This document shows, one piece after another, positions 11,613 through 24,880 of a stretch of DNA of 64,000 nt (position 1 is its first letter; each line of letters starts with the position of its first letter). Origin of the DNA: Siderastrea siderea (Eukaryota > Cnidaria > Anthozoa > Scleractinia > Rhizangiidae); contig OZ034968.1 in NCBI GenBank assembly GCA_964030785.1, positions 48,197,230 through 48,261,229 of the forward strand. Direction: 5' to 3'. A program made the position numbers and the translations under genes. The notes under the pieces were generated by a model, which saw nothing but the letters and a program-made list of their open reading frames with translations, was not told where the DNA came from and did not search any database.

Positions 11613-14600
11613 TTGTTGTACCACAGAGATTGTTTAGACGCTTGACAATTTCTTCTTGTGCCAGTTAAAAACCCTGTCCTTAGTAGTAAGGCCAAAGGCT
11701 GCCTACAGGTAATTTCCACCCATTCAAGTCAGCGGATGAAATCCTAACGCCAGAGTTACTATGTATGCCACTAGCGATTATCAAGCAGAACATTTTCAAG
11801 CTGATGGTCTCGAATCTACAGTGTCACAAATAAAACAGGAAGTTCTATCTATTATAGTTTTAATTTTTGTGGCTCACAACTTTGTGCCATACGACCTGGT
11901 ATCATTCTACCAAGAAATTATCGCTTTAACCGATAACTTGAACGATAATGTCTTAGCTTCAGAAATTATAGCACAATTTTTTTTTTCATAGACTTTCAGA
12001 CGAGAACATACCGAATAAAACAGTGTCTTTATGGTAATCTGATGTCAAATAGTTTCGCTTTCATTTTTTAAATGCTCAAAGATTTTACAAACTAAATGTG
12101 AGAAATTTGGGAAACAGATTAGTCATCATCTGCAAGCCACTTTACAGACTGATTCTCAGACAAGCACTTTACACCGTATTTGGCGCTAACTTGCCATACT
12201 TTCAAAATGAAAAACTACATATACTTTGATCTAATCTATTGATAGATACCACAAAATTAATTCAATTTCAGTTTGTCGTGACAAATTTATCTGCTAGCTG
12301 ACAATCTTGACACGAATTAAATCAGTTTAACGGGATGTGGAAAAAGATGATTTCTCTCATATTATTAAGTGTACAAAACTACAGTTCCTCACTTGCACGA
12401 AGAAACATGTAAAGAAGGAAAAATTGTTTAATATGCAGGGACAAAGAGTCTGACTAACTCGGCTCTACAAGGGTCCTTGGTAAAAACAGGAACAAATGCG
12501 ATGTGAAAGAATCGTATCGGAAGGAACCTTTTCCCTCTATCAAAGGAATCAGAAATTGATTAAGGAATAGCAGCGTTTCATCTACTGATTAAGATCACAG
12601 CCGTAGGGGCTTAATGAAATATCTTTCTGACCGCATAACACGGGTGTTCGGCAAAAGACGTGACGGAACGAACGGGTAAATGAAAAGTATTTTAACCTAA
12701 AAGTCTATTTAAAGGCATAATAGGAAACTGAATACATTAGTTTTACTTGAAATAGCACAAGGAATATGTTTGTAGTTATGAAGGAAATTACTGGTGTAAA
12801 TGGCCCTTAGCTCGCGTGCAGTTCTAAATGCGGTGTGCGTAGGGGTAATAACATATGATACCACTGCAGTGTTTTTCTAGTGGCAGATCAGGCGCGCAAA
12901 AACAGCCTTGTGTCCTCGCGTTCTTTGAGGTCCTGTAAACTGAGTTCAAGAATAGTTTTGTTTATTGAACCTGTCTGGGGCTGGAGAGCTCACAGCAAAA
13001 CTACTTTTATCGTACACAATACACAGAAGTACTCAGCAGATATAACCAGCAAGAACAAGAACAACATTCCAGCTACCAGCTACTCGGTGCATACGAAAAT
13101 CCCCCGTATTGCTTCCCCAGAACTGATTTAGTTGCGTATTAAATACTTGGTATCTTGTATAACTATTCTAATATTGTTTGCAAAGACAGCATCGTGCATT
13201 GCACTTTAACCAGTTGCTGAATATCTTCTTATGGCTGAGTTTTTGTTGACCTTTTGACTACTGGAGTATCTGTATTTTGACGTGGTTACTAGCACAGTGA
13301 CTTTCACACTGAACCACCTCAAGAAACGATTTAAACGTTATCATACGTGTGGATGTCCGACAAAATTACCAGAAGGAAGGGTTTAAGCCTTAATGCAAAC
13401 GCTAATAATTTCGGCTTCAGGAATTCATCATTAGAATTGACAGTAACAGAGCCACAAAAATGCATTGTTCAATCATCTTTGGCCCCCTTCCAGTACTAAC
13501 ACTGCGTAACGGAGAGAATCAGCAGCCACGCCTCAGCATGGGAATTCTTCCACTGGGGTTTCATTTTTCCTTATCTCCGCCAATTTGTACATGAGAAATC
13601 GTCAGCTTTTTAGAATCCTGGCTCCAGTGTGATAACATGTGTCTCATCTCGCGTACTTTGACGAAATGCTTCAGGATGACGTTTTCTACATTGTTACCAA
13701 ATGGCGGTGCATTCCTATGGATGAAATCCTCTTTTTTTTACCGAAACCTGGATGACTTCTCTTTCAGTTCTTACAGTATTACACAAGTGGAAGGGATTTT
13801 CAATTGCAATGCGCTATTCAGTTCTTAGCGCATTTTAGAGTGTCTTAGCGTAGTTTCTTTTGACATGATTTTACAGAGTTATCAAATCGCAAAATTTCTT
13901 GCAGTTCCCGTCAAGAGTTAGTCGCCTCAAGTCATAAAACGATAAGATCTTGTTCTCACAAACAAGGCGCACGCCTCTTGGTTGCAGGGTTTGGCAGTCA
14001 GTTTGTGGTTCAACGGGTCAACGAGGCGAGCTTGAGAAGTAGGGATGATCCCACGGAAGATTAGGAAAACAAACATTCCGTGGATTGGTAACGGCAAATC
14101 CTCCCACGCTATTTCACTGAAGTATGTTTCGCAGATTGTTTTTTTTTTAATCGATATGTTGAAGCTGAGAATGACTTTTATCAACTACTTGTTCACAATT
14201 ATTTTATCAGTGAATGCTTTGTCCAGCTCGTATGATCTTTATCTCATGATAAATCGTGATGTACGCCTCCACAATGCTGCCTTTGTTGAGTTTATATTTT
14301 TCGTCTCTGATTAAAAAGATCAATTTTAAATCAATGACGCACTTATTGGAGATACTGAATTGTTCATAATTGCGGAGATTTTCCACTTGAAATGTGATCT
14401 CCAATGAAAATAAATTGCGCACTGTAAATATTAATATTCAGTCCAGATGGGAATTAGTAAGCTTTAAACGCATATCTCTTCAGTCATAGTTATTATAAAT
14501 CTGTCCTTCCAATCTAGGCCAGATGAAATAATTTCAAATGTATATTTTATCTCCACTGCAAAACGTTTTTACGATAGATGTAACAAGCTCAAGAAATCTT

Positions 14601-17481
14601 TGACGTTCAGTGTAAAAGGTTTGAGCAAGGGACTCTGTATTTTTTCAAAAAGAATTCCCTTGTAACCATATACGGTGAGTTGAAACTTTACTTAAACGTT
14701 TGGCGCCCACAGTCTGCCAAAGAAGTAAATTTTCACTTTCATAAGACTCCTCATATGACCCTCCAAGAAGAAAAAAGGTGCGTTAAATGGATTAAATCAG
14801 TAAGAAAATAAGCCGCAATTGTATCAAGTGTCAAGGCGATTTGCACCATGAAAAGGTTTAGAACTGACAAAAAGTAAAAGCTTTGAAGCTTTTTTAGCAG
14901 TTAATTTCTCGAAGGGCATGGGTGAACTGGAAATGGGCTCCTGAGATAACACATCCTACGACGAGTTGGCCTATTACACATCGGAAGTGTCTCATATGCT
15001 GAGTTATCGATACGCACTCACTGCTGATAGCTGGAATGATAAGCGGAAATCTCGAAAATACCCTTTCTCTTTGACGAGGCAAATGTCTGGAATCAGCCGA
15101 ATTAGTGCTGTAAAACTACTACGGAAACGCACAAGAAGAGCTGAGTTCCGTTTAACACCTGCAGGGAGATCGGAAGACAGATGGAACGTCCAAATGACGT
15201 AATCAAATGAAAGGTAAAATGCTTAGGGAAGAGGGGAGGGGTGGGGATCGTACACAAGATGGATTTGTGATTGCGCGCGAAGATGAACGCGTACTATTAA
15301 AAGCTTGATTGACACAATTGAGACGTTGTGTTTCTCCTCATAATTCATAATAGTTCTCTAAAAACACGCGTTCAGATAAATGTTACGATGACTGAAAAGC
15401 GGTCAGAATGCCCTTCTCCTCCCTCCTTCGTCAGCATTGGTATTACGTCCTGTTGGGCGAAGATTACTCAAACGTATACCTTCTCAATTGATGCTCTCAG
15501 ATAATCTGGTGCCAAGATGTCAGAAAGAGGATTGTCGGAGCCACCTAAACTAGACAGGCTCTGTCCATACTCACATCTTAAAGAAAAGGACAGCGCACCC
15601 TGATCAGTTTCAAAAGGCATTTCCAACAGATAAGCATTAAAAATCAGTTAAGAGCTCCAAAGTTTAAAATTTCTTCGCAGATAAATGCTCACGCCCTGGC
15701 TCTTATCACAGCTCAGTTTCATACAAAACACGTGAACCACTCAATAGCCAATTAAGATTTATTCTCTTTCACGGCAAACATTAACATAAGTTACCTACAT
15801 ATTGTTAAACGTCCGTTTTGAGCGTTATAGTATCAATAATCATCGTAGCTTATAATAGTAATAAATGGGATACAGATTATAATCTGAGCACATCAAACAT
15901 AGACTTCGCCCAGAGTCCAGCGTCAAGCCCTCTGACGTCATTGGGTTGAAAAGATTTCCTTTTGTACACTATGCGGCTTGTTTATGGGCAAGGCACAGCA
16001 AAAAAGAATGACAAAAAGCTACTAAGGAACAAATTTGCCGAAGGGAAATTCTTCGAGGTGTTTTGTACAGTTGTCAGATATCTGGGCTAAAAGTAGCACG
16101 CCGGTTGCTTTGGAAGGAAGCGCAGATTGTCACCTTTTTAGAAATCGGTCAGAAAAGGCGTAAGCCGACCGGACCTAAGCTGTGGTGCTTTCCGATTTTT
16201 AAAATATTATTTCTGGTCACTGTACTGTAAGAAATGCAAACTGTCACATTAACCCGGCTTATTCAGAAACCTTCCATGCAAAATTGCAGGTCTAGTTTTT
16301 TCTCCGCGGAATTTGGCTTCGACACGTGCAGAAAATGATATCAAGATGATATCACTTGCAAAGTAGATAAAAGAAAATGATATTAGTTTTCTCAGGCTCT
16401 TGTTTACATAGATTAATGAGCTGTAACACAGCAGTGATGTGGGATTCACTGCCTTGTTTGGTTCACATTGTATAACAGCCAATAATTTGGACATTTTTAT
16501 TATTTAGCCTAATTTGTTCTAACCATTATCTTTCGGTCCATAATCCGCATCTCGCATTTCAGTTTAGTGGCAGGTTAAATGCATTTTCGCGCTTTTAAAT
16601 TGTTTTGTTAGAAATGTTAATAGACCTAAATCCGTCAAAACCCAAAGCTACAAAACTAACGTAGCAATAAATAGGTTGTAATAATAGTTCTTGTATCCTC
16701 TCTAACGTACAGGAAAACCCAAATTTCGAACTCGAAATAGCAAAATAATCAAGCGTAGGCCATCTTTTGATATCGCACGGTCATCTAATCTTCTAAACAT
16801 CCGCTTCTGCTTTCAAGTTGTTAACTGAAATAAGTCGGCCGCTTTTAGAGACTTTTATTGACATATTGTTCTTTTAGCCCAATTACAAACCAGACTTAAT
16901 CGATACGTTATTCACACGAACCATTTATCTCGCCGCTTGAATCTGTAATGGCGTATATAAGAATTTACTCTGGGATCGCATTTTAGCACCCGCTTGCCTT
17001 TGATGGTCGTTTTAACAAATGGCTCGCATAAGAGACTTGCGTCTTCACTGATGTCATCAAACCTCTTTCGACGGCAGAGTAACAATTCAACATTTAAAAT
17101 TTAATTAAGGCGTGAAAAGCTCAGATTGACACCTAGAAAGGTCAAACCCCAGCGGCCGACGATAAAAGATAGTGATAAGCATCTTAATTGCATTTACAGT
17201 TAATTGTTCTTAGCAAGTACAGGGGGCACACCTTGTTAATGGGCAAGACTTGTGTCTCCGTCAAAACATCTCACATTTGACTTTGGTGTGTTTTCTTGGT
17301 TCGTCTCAGATAGACCACTGACTCCTTTCCTTCCTTCGCTGAGAAGGAGTTGGTTATACTTGTCGTACATTTCCGCTAACACTTCCTAATTGTTATTTGC
17401 GGCCAGCCCTCTCGCTCTCATTTTCCCACCTAAGGCGCGCAAATATACCGGTAACGGGTGTTAACCGTTTCGGTGACGCAT

Positions 17482-17490
17482 GATAAAAGG
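17482..17490 (+). promoter_or_regulatory. possible TATA-like box of FGF-B
   Basis: GATAAAAGG lies 36-44 bases before the ATG. If used, transcription would begin only about 10 bases before the start codon, so it is a weak candidate. Confidence 0.2.
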
Positions 17491-17525
17491 TGCTCGGCAC
17501 GCCATTTCGTTCAATTTAGTTCAGA

Positions 17526-17575
17526 ATGTCCTTGGGGTCGAATCTCTTGAGAGCTTTCGTACTTCTTATCTTACA
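17526..17575 (+). CDS. FGF-B exon 1 (start codon and signal peptide, first part)
   Basis: ATG, then MSLGSNLLRAFVLLIL plus two bases, ending at the strong donor GTAAGTATA. Joined to exon 2 it gives an excellent signal peptide. A competing ATG at 17678 (MDCLPQVLINIFSL) was rejected because its donor joins the next exon in a frame with an early stop. Confidence 0.82.
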
Positions 17576-20500
17576 GTAAGTATATACAGTCAGTTGTACC
17601 ATTGCAAGCGGACAAACAGTTCAAATTTTCCTTTCCAAATAAGATTGTTAATAAGTAGTAGAATATTTCGGCTTGAAATGGACTGCCTTCCTCAAGTACT
17701 GATCAACATTTTTTCACTTGGTTAGTACTAATGAGAGGTTGCTGTGTACTAACAGTTTACAAAATCCTTTATTGACATCTGAATTCTCGTTTCAGTTTAT
17801 TGTTGCCGGATGGCCTTGCTCAAGCAAGCAATTTAGATCAGGTAAAGGAAACTCAGTCTACTTTAACCTCCTAAGAATTTACTTGCGACGACTTTACAAT
17901 GGACCTAACGTAACTAACGTTGTTTTCTGTTCCATTTCTTTCTCTTCTTCTCAGAAGCCGGAAGAAAAGAGGGTCTTTGACGATTTTTATAGAAAACAAA
18001 GGACCAAAAGCGACACAAAAAGCCTGCCATTTTGCCGGTTCATTCAGCTGTATTCAAGAAACAGCGGCCGCCATGTACGAATCAACGCAGATAGAAGTGT
18101 GGACGCGTTGGGGGAAGACGGGGATAGATTCGGTACTTACTGATAGTGTATAATTAATATTGTAAAATATTGTTTACTCTGGCGTTTTATTAATTGTCTG
18201 TAGCCGTTCTTTGCTTGTTGCAAAAGCGGTGTCTTAAAAAGTCTTGTTTTCGAAACGTCGACAGCCTTCTACGGTATCAAGTAGCACTTTTTCAAAATCA
18301 GCTCTGCGCATTGAAGACTTTTTTCAGTTAATGAAAGGGCCTAATTAGATTTGTTCATAAGTTTTGTTTTATAGGGATTGTTTCAAAATTAAGGTTAATG
18401 TCTTTTAGCGAAGTATTTTTAGCGTAATTTGCCCGCATCGTGGTAATCCCAAGCTAGGTTAACATCGCCTTTTTTTTGTTTACTAACTGCACGAACGCAC
18501 CGGGTAGATATTTAAATGGGTTTCCTTAAGTTTCGTTCAACCACAAAAGTATTTTGTTTCTCGTCTGTTTCTTGTGTTGAGGTTAAGTTTACGTGAGTGA
18601 ACGCTTTAAACATCAGAACAAAACGAGTGTTTGATAGTAGTTTCGGAAAACGGTGAAATTTTTAACATTCTTTCGCAGTGATTAAATTTGTCGAATAGGT
18701 AAAAGGTTAATTGTTGCTATTATTAGTACGAAAGGAAGAATAAATTGGAGTTAGTTATTTTTAACTGAAGTGGGAAATGCCTTCTTCGATTTTCCAAGGT
18801 CTTAACTTAGAAGATGGATGTGTGCGTGTTGTCGGTTTCTCCGTTGACGTACTATTTGTAAGTAGGCTGGTCCCTGTACAGCCGTCGATCAAAATTTCAA
18901 GGGGTTTTAAAATGGCGTTTGATGACAAATTATTTGATTGTCAAGCGATGGGTGTTCTGTTTACACAAATCTCAAAGAAGAAGCATTCCAAAGAATTTTA
19001 CATAAATCGTGCCGACTGGCAGAAAATAAAATCTCGGGGAGTTAGACCAGCTCGATGGAATTTAATGACGGACTACTTTGGAGTGCGCCCTCAGCTAACA
19101 GACTTGCGCCTCACCGCGGTGGATTTATTGTTACCGTTCGAAAGGCTTTTCGGATAATTAATCCTCTTTTCATTAATTGTACGAAAGAGATTTTGCGACA
19201 CCCAACAAAGGGTCACCCTGCACGAACCCTGTTCTAAAGATATTTCCTCTGCACGAAACTACTGTTTACATGCCGACAAAAACAAACACAGACGAAAAAT
19301 GCTTGTTTTTTTTTTTTTTTTTTGGAAAGAAGACCTCTTCACATAGTAAATGACTATACTGTAATGAGCTCAACATTTGCGACTTGATTGTCAACTGTAA
19401 CATTCTAATTCGAACCTTTCATCTACAAAATAAACAACGAATGAGAATTGATGAGACGGATTCGCGTAGCTGACATTCTCGGAGATGTTTTATTGATTGA
19501 GTGGCACGAGGAGGCAAAACAACCTCAAACCGCAGTGCGTTGGCAGTAAGCCCTGCGGGAACGATCTGTGTAGCCACTATAAAAAGACGTTGTCGTCGCG
19601 TTTGTTTGGAACCACTGTTTAGCACTTTGAAAATACGTTACGGACCCAATTCTTACATACACTCACTCCGATTGTGTTAATATATCTTCTATTCGAGGTA
19701 TCCCTTAGTAGGGTAACTGTATTTGAAGACCTTTTTCACTTGTTTTATTTCCAGCCAAGCTTGTTGTTGAATCAGTGAGTTTTGGAAGAGTGCACATACG
19801 GGGTTCAACCACTAATTACTACCTGTGCGTGGATAAGAGAGGTCGACTCAGAGCCAGGGTAAGTCAGCTTGTCACCTGATTACACATGTTCATGGAATTT
19901 GGTGGTACATCAAAGCGCGCTCCGGCTTGACGAGGCAATTAAGACTTAACTGGTGACCACTATTTAGAGTTAAACTGTTTACGTTCTTCGGCGTTGTAAA
20001 AGCACGTGAAGCCCCTAACCTGCTTCAGATAGGTTGGACAATACTATACTGACGAATTACAATTTGCAACAGTTAAAGGAACTCACTTGTCCATAGACAG
20101 CACGGCAATTTTGGATCCTAGTCATTCTCATTTTTTCTCCCACAAGCCTCGATTGTTAAAATGATAAAGCGAATTATTGTTTAAAAAATAAAAAAAGAAA
20201 AGAAACGAGCTCAACACAAAGTAACAACAGTTTCCTTCCTCAACACGAAATTCTTCGAAAAAACGTTCTTTTAGTAAACGACACAGATTACACTTTTAAA
20301 ACTGTATTCTGCATTGGCTGGCACGGAATAAAGCCATTTGTTATCCACTTTACTGGCGGCTCTCCAAAGAAACAGGGACTGGTGCGCACGCTTTGAGCGT
20401 CGGTCGAGTATTCAAAAGCTTTGTCTACAAAGTGTTGGTTGAGCTGCCTTTGAAAACAAGAGGCAGAAGTCGTGTATTCTCAGTGACGAATCCCAAAAGA

Positions 20501-23291
20501 ATGTTTCATATGCTTACGTACTGTGCAAATGCCCGGATACGCTGTGTTTTCCCAGTTAGAAACGGTCGAGAAGGAATGCAACTGACAAACCCAGTTTTTG
20601 TCATCGAAATGACGTGCATCAGGCTAATTGAAGTATCATTAAAACTTGACTGAAAAATGTCCACTCCCTTCTATGGTGTTTTTCTATTAACGAAAAAAAA
20701 AATCATCACGTCTACGGATGTCTCAATAGGAAAATTGTAGTAGAGTTTCCCGAATAAGTTTCTGTTAAAGAATCTGGCACGTAGTTGATCAACAATCTAG
20801 TGACTCCTTATGCAGTATAAATTGATTTTCAAATGAATCATCGTCTCGGTCTACAACAAATTTTCAAAACCAACATAAAAATAAACAGCAAATCGGAAAA
20901 TAAATATACGACCCCGGAATTTTAGTGCTTATGCGGCACCACTGCTCATATTATTTTTTCACGAGTTAACGCCCTCCATTCAAATAAAAATGAAATTTTT
21001 CTCATATGAGGCCGGCGGGCAGGACAAAAATGCGATATATACAAAATGCAATATTTCGTCTCAACGCCGAAACTTTCGCTGTATTTGGGATAAAAATGAT
21101 ATTGTTAGTACGAAATAAAATACAGCATGAATTACTACCGTTTCGTAAACCACTAATATGTTCAAAACCACTCAGACAAAGAATCCGAACAAACTAGGTG
21201 ACATGCAAGTCAGCCTAAGACTGGATGCCTTTATTCCATTTCCCTAGCTATAACTCTACTTATTTGAAATATCGAAATTTTATCATTTATGCCTATGAAT
21301 AGACGTGGAACAAACCAACGTACATCACCAGACTTATTACCTCTTTAACTGAAACTTTTTTCCCATAATATGGGATCCGATTTTAAGATAAACGTGACCA
21401 CACGCACCAAAACACAGAAGCACAACATGACACAGACAAAAGCAGTTGGAAATGTTCCCCGTTTGCTTACACAAACAGCGTGAGGCTAAAAACCTCAACA
21501 GGAGAGAAAACCAGTTCATTCAAGTAAGCCTACAGCTCCACACAATGCACTAACAGAACCGCCCGCAAAGTTCAAAAGCACAATTTATGAACCGCAAAAG
21601 CTAGTTGTACAAGTTAATCTTTCTGATGCTCGCACGGTGCCTGTATGGCCTTTATGCCCATTTCTTTTCACTTGTTTGCGTGGGAGTGTGTTCGTTTGCC
21701 CAAGGAAATAGCACAATTGAGAAATAATTTGTCACTTTCAACCATTAAAGAACTTTCTGGCAGCAAAGGAATTTTGGGTGTTTCCAACAAAAGAAGCCAA
21801 CGTAGTCCGCGGGGACGAAAACCTGGCTCTTTGAATACAAAAGGACAAATAGAATGCAACTTTCATTACAGTTAATGTCACATGTTACTTTGGTCACTCA
21901 TAGACAACAGGACCTGTTTTGCAGTAAAGTTAAATGTTGTTTCAGCGTGAACTCAGGGATAGCACATGAGTATCACATTTGACTTTCGTTTGTCGTTGCT
22001 ACCCTCAAATAGTTTCTTTGTTAGGAACGCCGAGATCGCAGTGGTCAACATACAAACTTCGAACTTCCATCGTTTCTCAAAATGTTGATTTTGAGTAATA
22101 GATCGATCCGGGGCAATAGTTTTGAGAGCATTACAAAGGTTGTGGAGATTGAGGTTGTGTCACCTAAAGCAATGGCACGAACATCTCATAGTTCCGCGAT
22201 AATTAAATTTCCAAGTTCAACCTATCCTATTGCTTACTGAATTTCTTCTCTGTCAGTGGTTCTGACTGTATTGTTGTTATCGTTTTGATGTGGCTGTAAA
22301 ACTAACGTTACTGCAAATGTTCATTTGTATACACTTTTTTTTTTATAGGAACCTTTTTTGTAAGAACGTCGAGGCTGGATTGGCCAAAATTTTAGGAACA
22401 TGCTGAGAACATTTCCAGGCTGAGATCTTGTCTTCATATTTGTAGAAATAGCTATGTGAGAATAAAATAAAGTGTAATAATTTGATCAGAGTAATTTACA
22501 GCCTGTTAGAGCCCCAAATGCTAGAATTTTTGCGACGTCGCAAGTCATCTTCCATTTTTAAAAAAGCAAACAAATACAACTTTTAGGAAATTGGTAGAAC
22601 TTGAGCTATTTGTTCGTCCTTTCATTCAGATCCATGATTTACTGAAATACTATACAATTAATCTTAAAAACATTGTTGAAAACGTTTCAGGCTCAAATCG
22701 CCAGTTTCGGTTGAGTCTCAGCTAAAAAAATTGACGTTCTTATGTAAAAAGAGTGTACCTGACCTGTCAGTTGCTAGAGACAAACCACTATCTTTTTTTT
22801 TTAATAAATACCCTAATGCCTAAAATTACGAAAACTTTTCTTCTCAGGCTCGCGGCAAATGGAAAGACAACTGCGTGTTCACAGACCGGCTTGCTGACAA
22901 CGCCTACACGGAATTCAGTTCTGTTAAGTACAACAACACCCTTATCGCCTTCAACAGAAAGGGAAAACCAAGGCAAGTGAAAATAAGTGTCAAAGGAGGA
23001 ATAAAGGCAGTGCAATTCATAGAGCGAGCGATTAATATCAGGCTTTACAGAGGACGAAAGTACAAAATTAACAGGAGGAGAGGAAGCACCAGAATCGATT
23101 TGTACCGCAAAAAACAACCCTATGACAAGATTTTTGTCTCGTTTAAGAAGTGGAGAGAATTCAAGCGATGGCTCAAACTAAATAAGAGAACAGGCGCTGC
23201 AAAAGGACGATCAGTAACAACTACATCTGTACCGAGAGTTCCAACCACGTTGCAGAAAAGCAATTATACGGCACCTATTAAAGTTCTATGA
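17526..23291 (+). CDS. FGF-B: secreted fibroblast growth factor, FGF8/17/18-like, five coding exons
   Basis: Predicted secreted FGF receptor ligand of 273 residues from exons 17526-17575, 17796-17841, 17955-18132, 19755-19858 and 22848-23291. Visible features: a signal peptide with hydrophobic core FVLLILHLLLP and a probable cleavage near GLAQA; an N-terminal extension ending SDTKSLPF; a trefoil core from QLYSRNSGRHVRI (about residue 63) through KLVVESVSFGRVHIRG, NYYLC and DNCVFTDRLADNAYTEF to AVQFIERA (about 180-187); then a basic C-tail with tyrosines. Intron phases (2, 0, 1, 0) match FGF-A exactly. The glycine-box is unusual: GKPRQVKISVKGG instead of the family pattern G+PR+G.K, so heparan or receptor contacts may differ (inference). 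It lies head-to-head with FGF-A, 11.9 kb away. Confidence 0.9.
17796..17841 (+). CDS. FGF-B exon 2 (signal peptide, second part)
   Basis: A 46-base micro-exon after an acceptor ending CTCGTTTCAG, with donor GTAAAG. In the joined frame it encodes LLLPDGLAQASNLDQ, including the likely signal-peptidase site. Phase 2 in and phase 0 out, as in FGF-A. Confidence 0.8.
17955..18132 (+). CDS. FGF-B exon 3 (start of the beta-trefoil core)
   Basis: A strong pyrimidine-rich acceptor (TTTCTCTTCTTCTCAG) opens a 178-base exon. It encodes KPEEKRVFDDFYRKQ, then SDTKSLPFCRFIQLYSRNSG, and ends GEDGDRF at a phase-1 donor. An extra cysteine (LPFCRF) is absent from FGF-A, which has histidine there. Confidence 0.92.
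18777..19157 (+). other. 126-codon open frame in FGF-B intron 3, function unknown
   Basis: The longest frame in this intron. It has no recognisable domain, signal peptide or splice-consistent role, and probably arose by chance. Listed so that it can be tested against RNA data. Confidence 0.12.
19755..19858 (+). CDS. FGF-B exon 4 (central FGF core exon, 104 bp)
   Basis: Acceptor TTATTTCCAG, donor GTAAGTCAG. It encodes KLVVESVSFGRVHIRG, NYYLC and VDKRGRLRAR. The 104-base length is the canonical FGF middle-exon size; it is one codon shorter than in FGF-A. Confidence 0.95.
22848..23291 (+). CDS. FGF-B exon 5 (C-terminal core, tail, stop)
   Basis: Acceptor TTTTCTTCTCAG opens ARGKWKDNCVFTDRLADNAY in phase 0. 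147 residues precede the stop. The core ends near QFIERAINIRL, followed by a tail rich in R, K, Y and T. An ATTAAA hexamer overlaps the final codons, but no convincing AATAAA lies in the next few hundred bases, so the 3' end is unresolved. Confidence 0.93.
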   Translation, partial: ARGKWKDNCVFTDRLADNAYTEFSSVKYNNTLIAFNRKGKPRQVKISVKGGIKAVQFIERAINIRLYRGRKYKINRRRGSTRIDLYRKKQPYDKIFVSFKKWREFKRWLKLNKRTGAAKGRSVTTTSVPRVPTTLQKSNYTAPIKVL

Positions 23292-24830
23292 ATTAAGTAG
23301 CATAATTTAAGAAAAATGAATGAGAGCTTGGAATGGCCACAAGTAATGGCCGAGTCTCGACACGAATAACATGTTAGTTTTCCCGTGAATGTAATAAGAG
23401 AAAAAAGGAAACACTTTCATTGGTTTTTAGAATTTGAATTTGTTTTAGTTACCCTGTCTAGCAGAGTCGCTTCGACCTTTCCTAGATAAGTAAGCGACTG
23501 TGCCAGAAGGGTAGTTTTAAGTTTTTGTAAATGTTCCATTTTGTTACAAAGTTTGAAAAATACCTTCCGATATTCGCGATATAGACTAATTCGCGCTATG
23601 TAACTATAAGTGAAACTACTACTGTAATTATGAAAAATGGTATAATTATAAAACGATGTTAGCTTTTAAAGAAAGCATATCGTAGGCATATTTTAGTGCC
23701 CGGATAATTTAATTGAAAAACCTGTGATTTTGATTTTTTTCGCATTTAATTTTAATACATCAGCAACAACGCAGGCAGCAGATCAGTCGTAGGTCAACAT
23801 TTTTTAAATTTAGAAGATGGGAGTGAATCTTTGAGTTCAACTTTCGCTGAAAGCCCATAGGGAGTGCGTATATATTTATTTATTTATTTCTCTAGTTAGA
23901 ATTTTAATCATTATGAGAACTTTTATTTGTCTATACCACTCACTCGATGGGTTACTAGGTAAAAGCCATGGATTAATCTAATCACTTTATTAATGTTATG
24001 GGAAAACATTCTTGTTTTTAGATCTTAGAGAAGGAGGGAGCAAGTTATTATAATAATTGATTGGCAGTTGTTACCGACAACCTTGACGCTCGGGCGTTAA
24101 CCTGTTTTAGACATTCAAGTGCTTCGCATGTGGCATATCGGACTGTATTTTACCATTCCTCGAGTTTGCGCTGACCAGCAGGAGTGTAAGCCCAATGAGC
24201 TCGTCCCCCTGTTTTCCACTCCACAAACTGTCCTCACTTTGCCAATGCAAATGAGTAATTTTCTCGGCAAGCAGCTATGCCATGCCGTTCTGTCTTACTT
24301 TTCGAGACTAAACACAGTGAATTAAAGTTCAATGTATTTTGAGCCAAGGAACAAAACAGTATCCAAAACATCGGTCGCATGACTGCCAGTCACCTCCTTT
24401 GAGAAAGTCTGCAAATTACCGTCATCAGGTGCAATGGAGTTGAATATCGCAAAGTGACCGTATTTTCAAACTTACTCAAGCGTTATTTTAATAGAACTCT
24501 TAACAAAATTGTTCCAAATAACTGTATAATATAAACAGCTTTTAGACCATAATAGAATGCTGAAAATAATAACAATAAAAAAGTCAATTTAGCTATTACT
24601 TGAGCTGTGTAGGCTGTGCCTTTTGAAATGTTGGTAAATATACAGTTTCCCTACCGTTGAATCAGCATTGCTTTTTTATCGTGCTTGGTTTTTCAGGGTA
24701 CCTGACCAATTTAATAGATCTTTATTGAAATATCAACTTACAGACATACGTTACATTGTTCCCTATATCTTGCCGCCTCGACTCAAACAAAAGGAAACTG
24801 GGGGACACTCCCAGGGAATAAGCTCCTTCA

Positions 24831-24880
<50 letters not shown>

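Larger units (their letters stand above)
5667..17525. other. intergenic region between the two divergent FGF genes
   Basis: About 11.9 kb without a recognisable exon. Open frames here are short (103 codons at most), with no family motif or codon pattern. It holds a small hairpin element (6774-6876), a 13-base C run (9753-9765), a pogo-like remnant (11195-11322) and a dispersed-repeat fragment (about 11340-11612). By position it should contain both FGF promoters and their distal control elements. Confidence 0.6.

Noticed and set aside
17678..17720. Alternative FGF-B first exon starting MDCLPQVLINIFSL
   Set aside because: Its donor leaves phase 1, and joining to exon 2 gives an early stop. The ATG at 17526 gives the correct phase and a much better signal peptide.
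18777..19157. 126-codon frame as a nested gene in FGF-B intron 3
   Set aside because: No motif, no promoter or poly(A) evidence; listed only as an unknown frame with low confidence.
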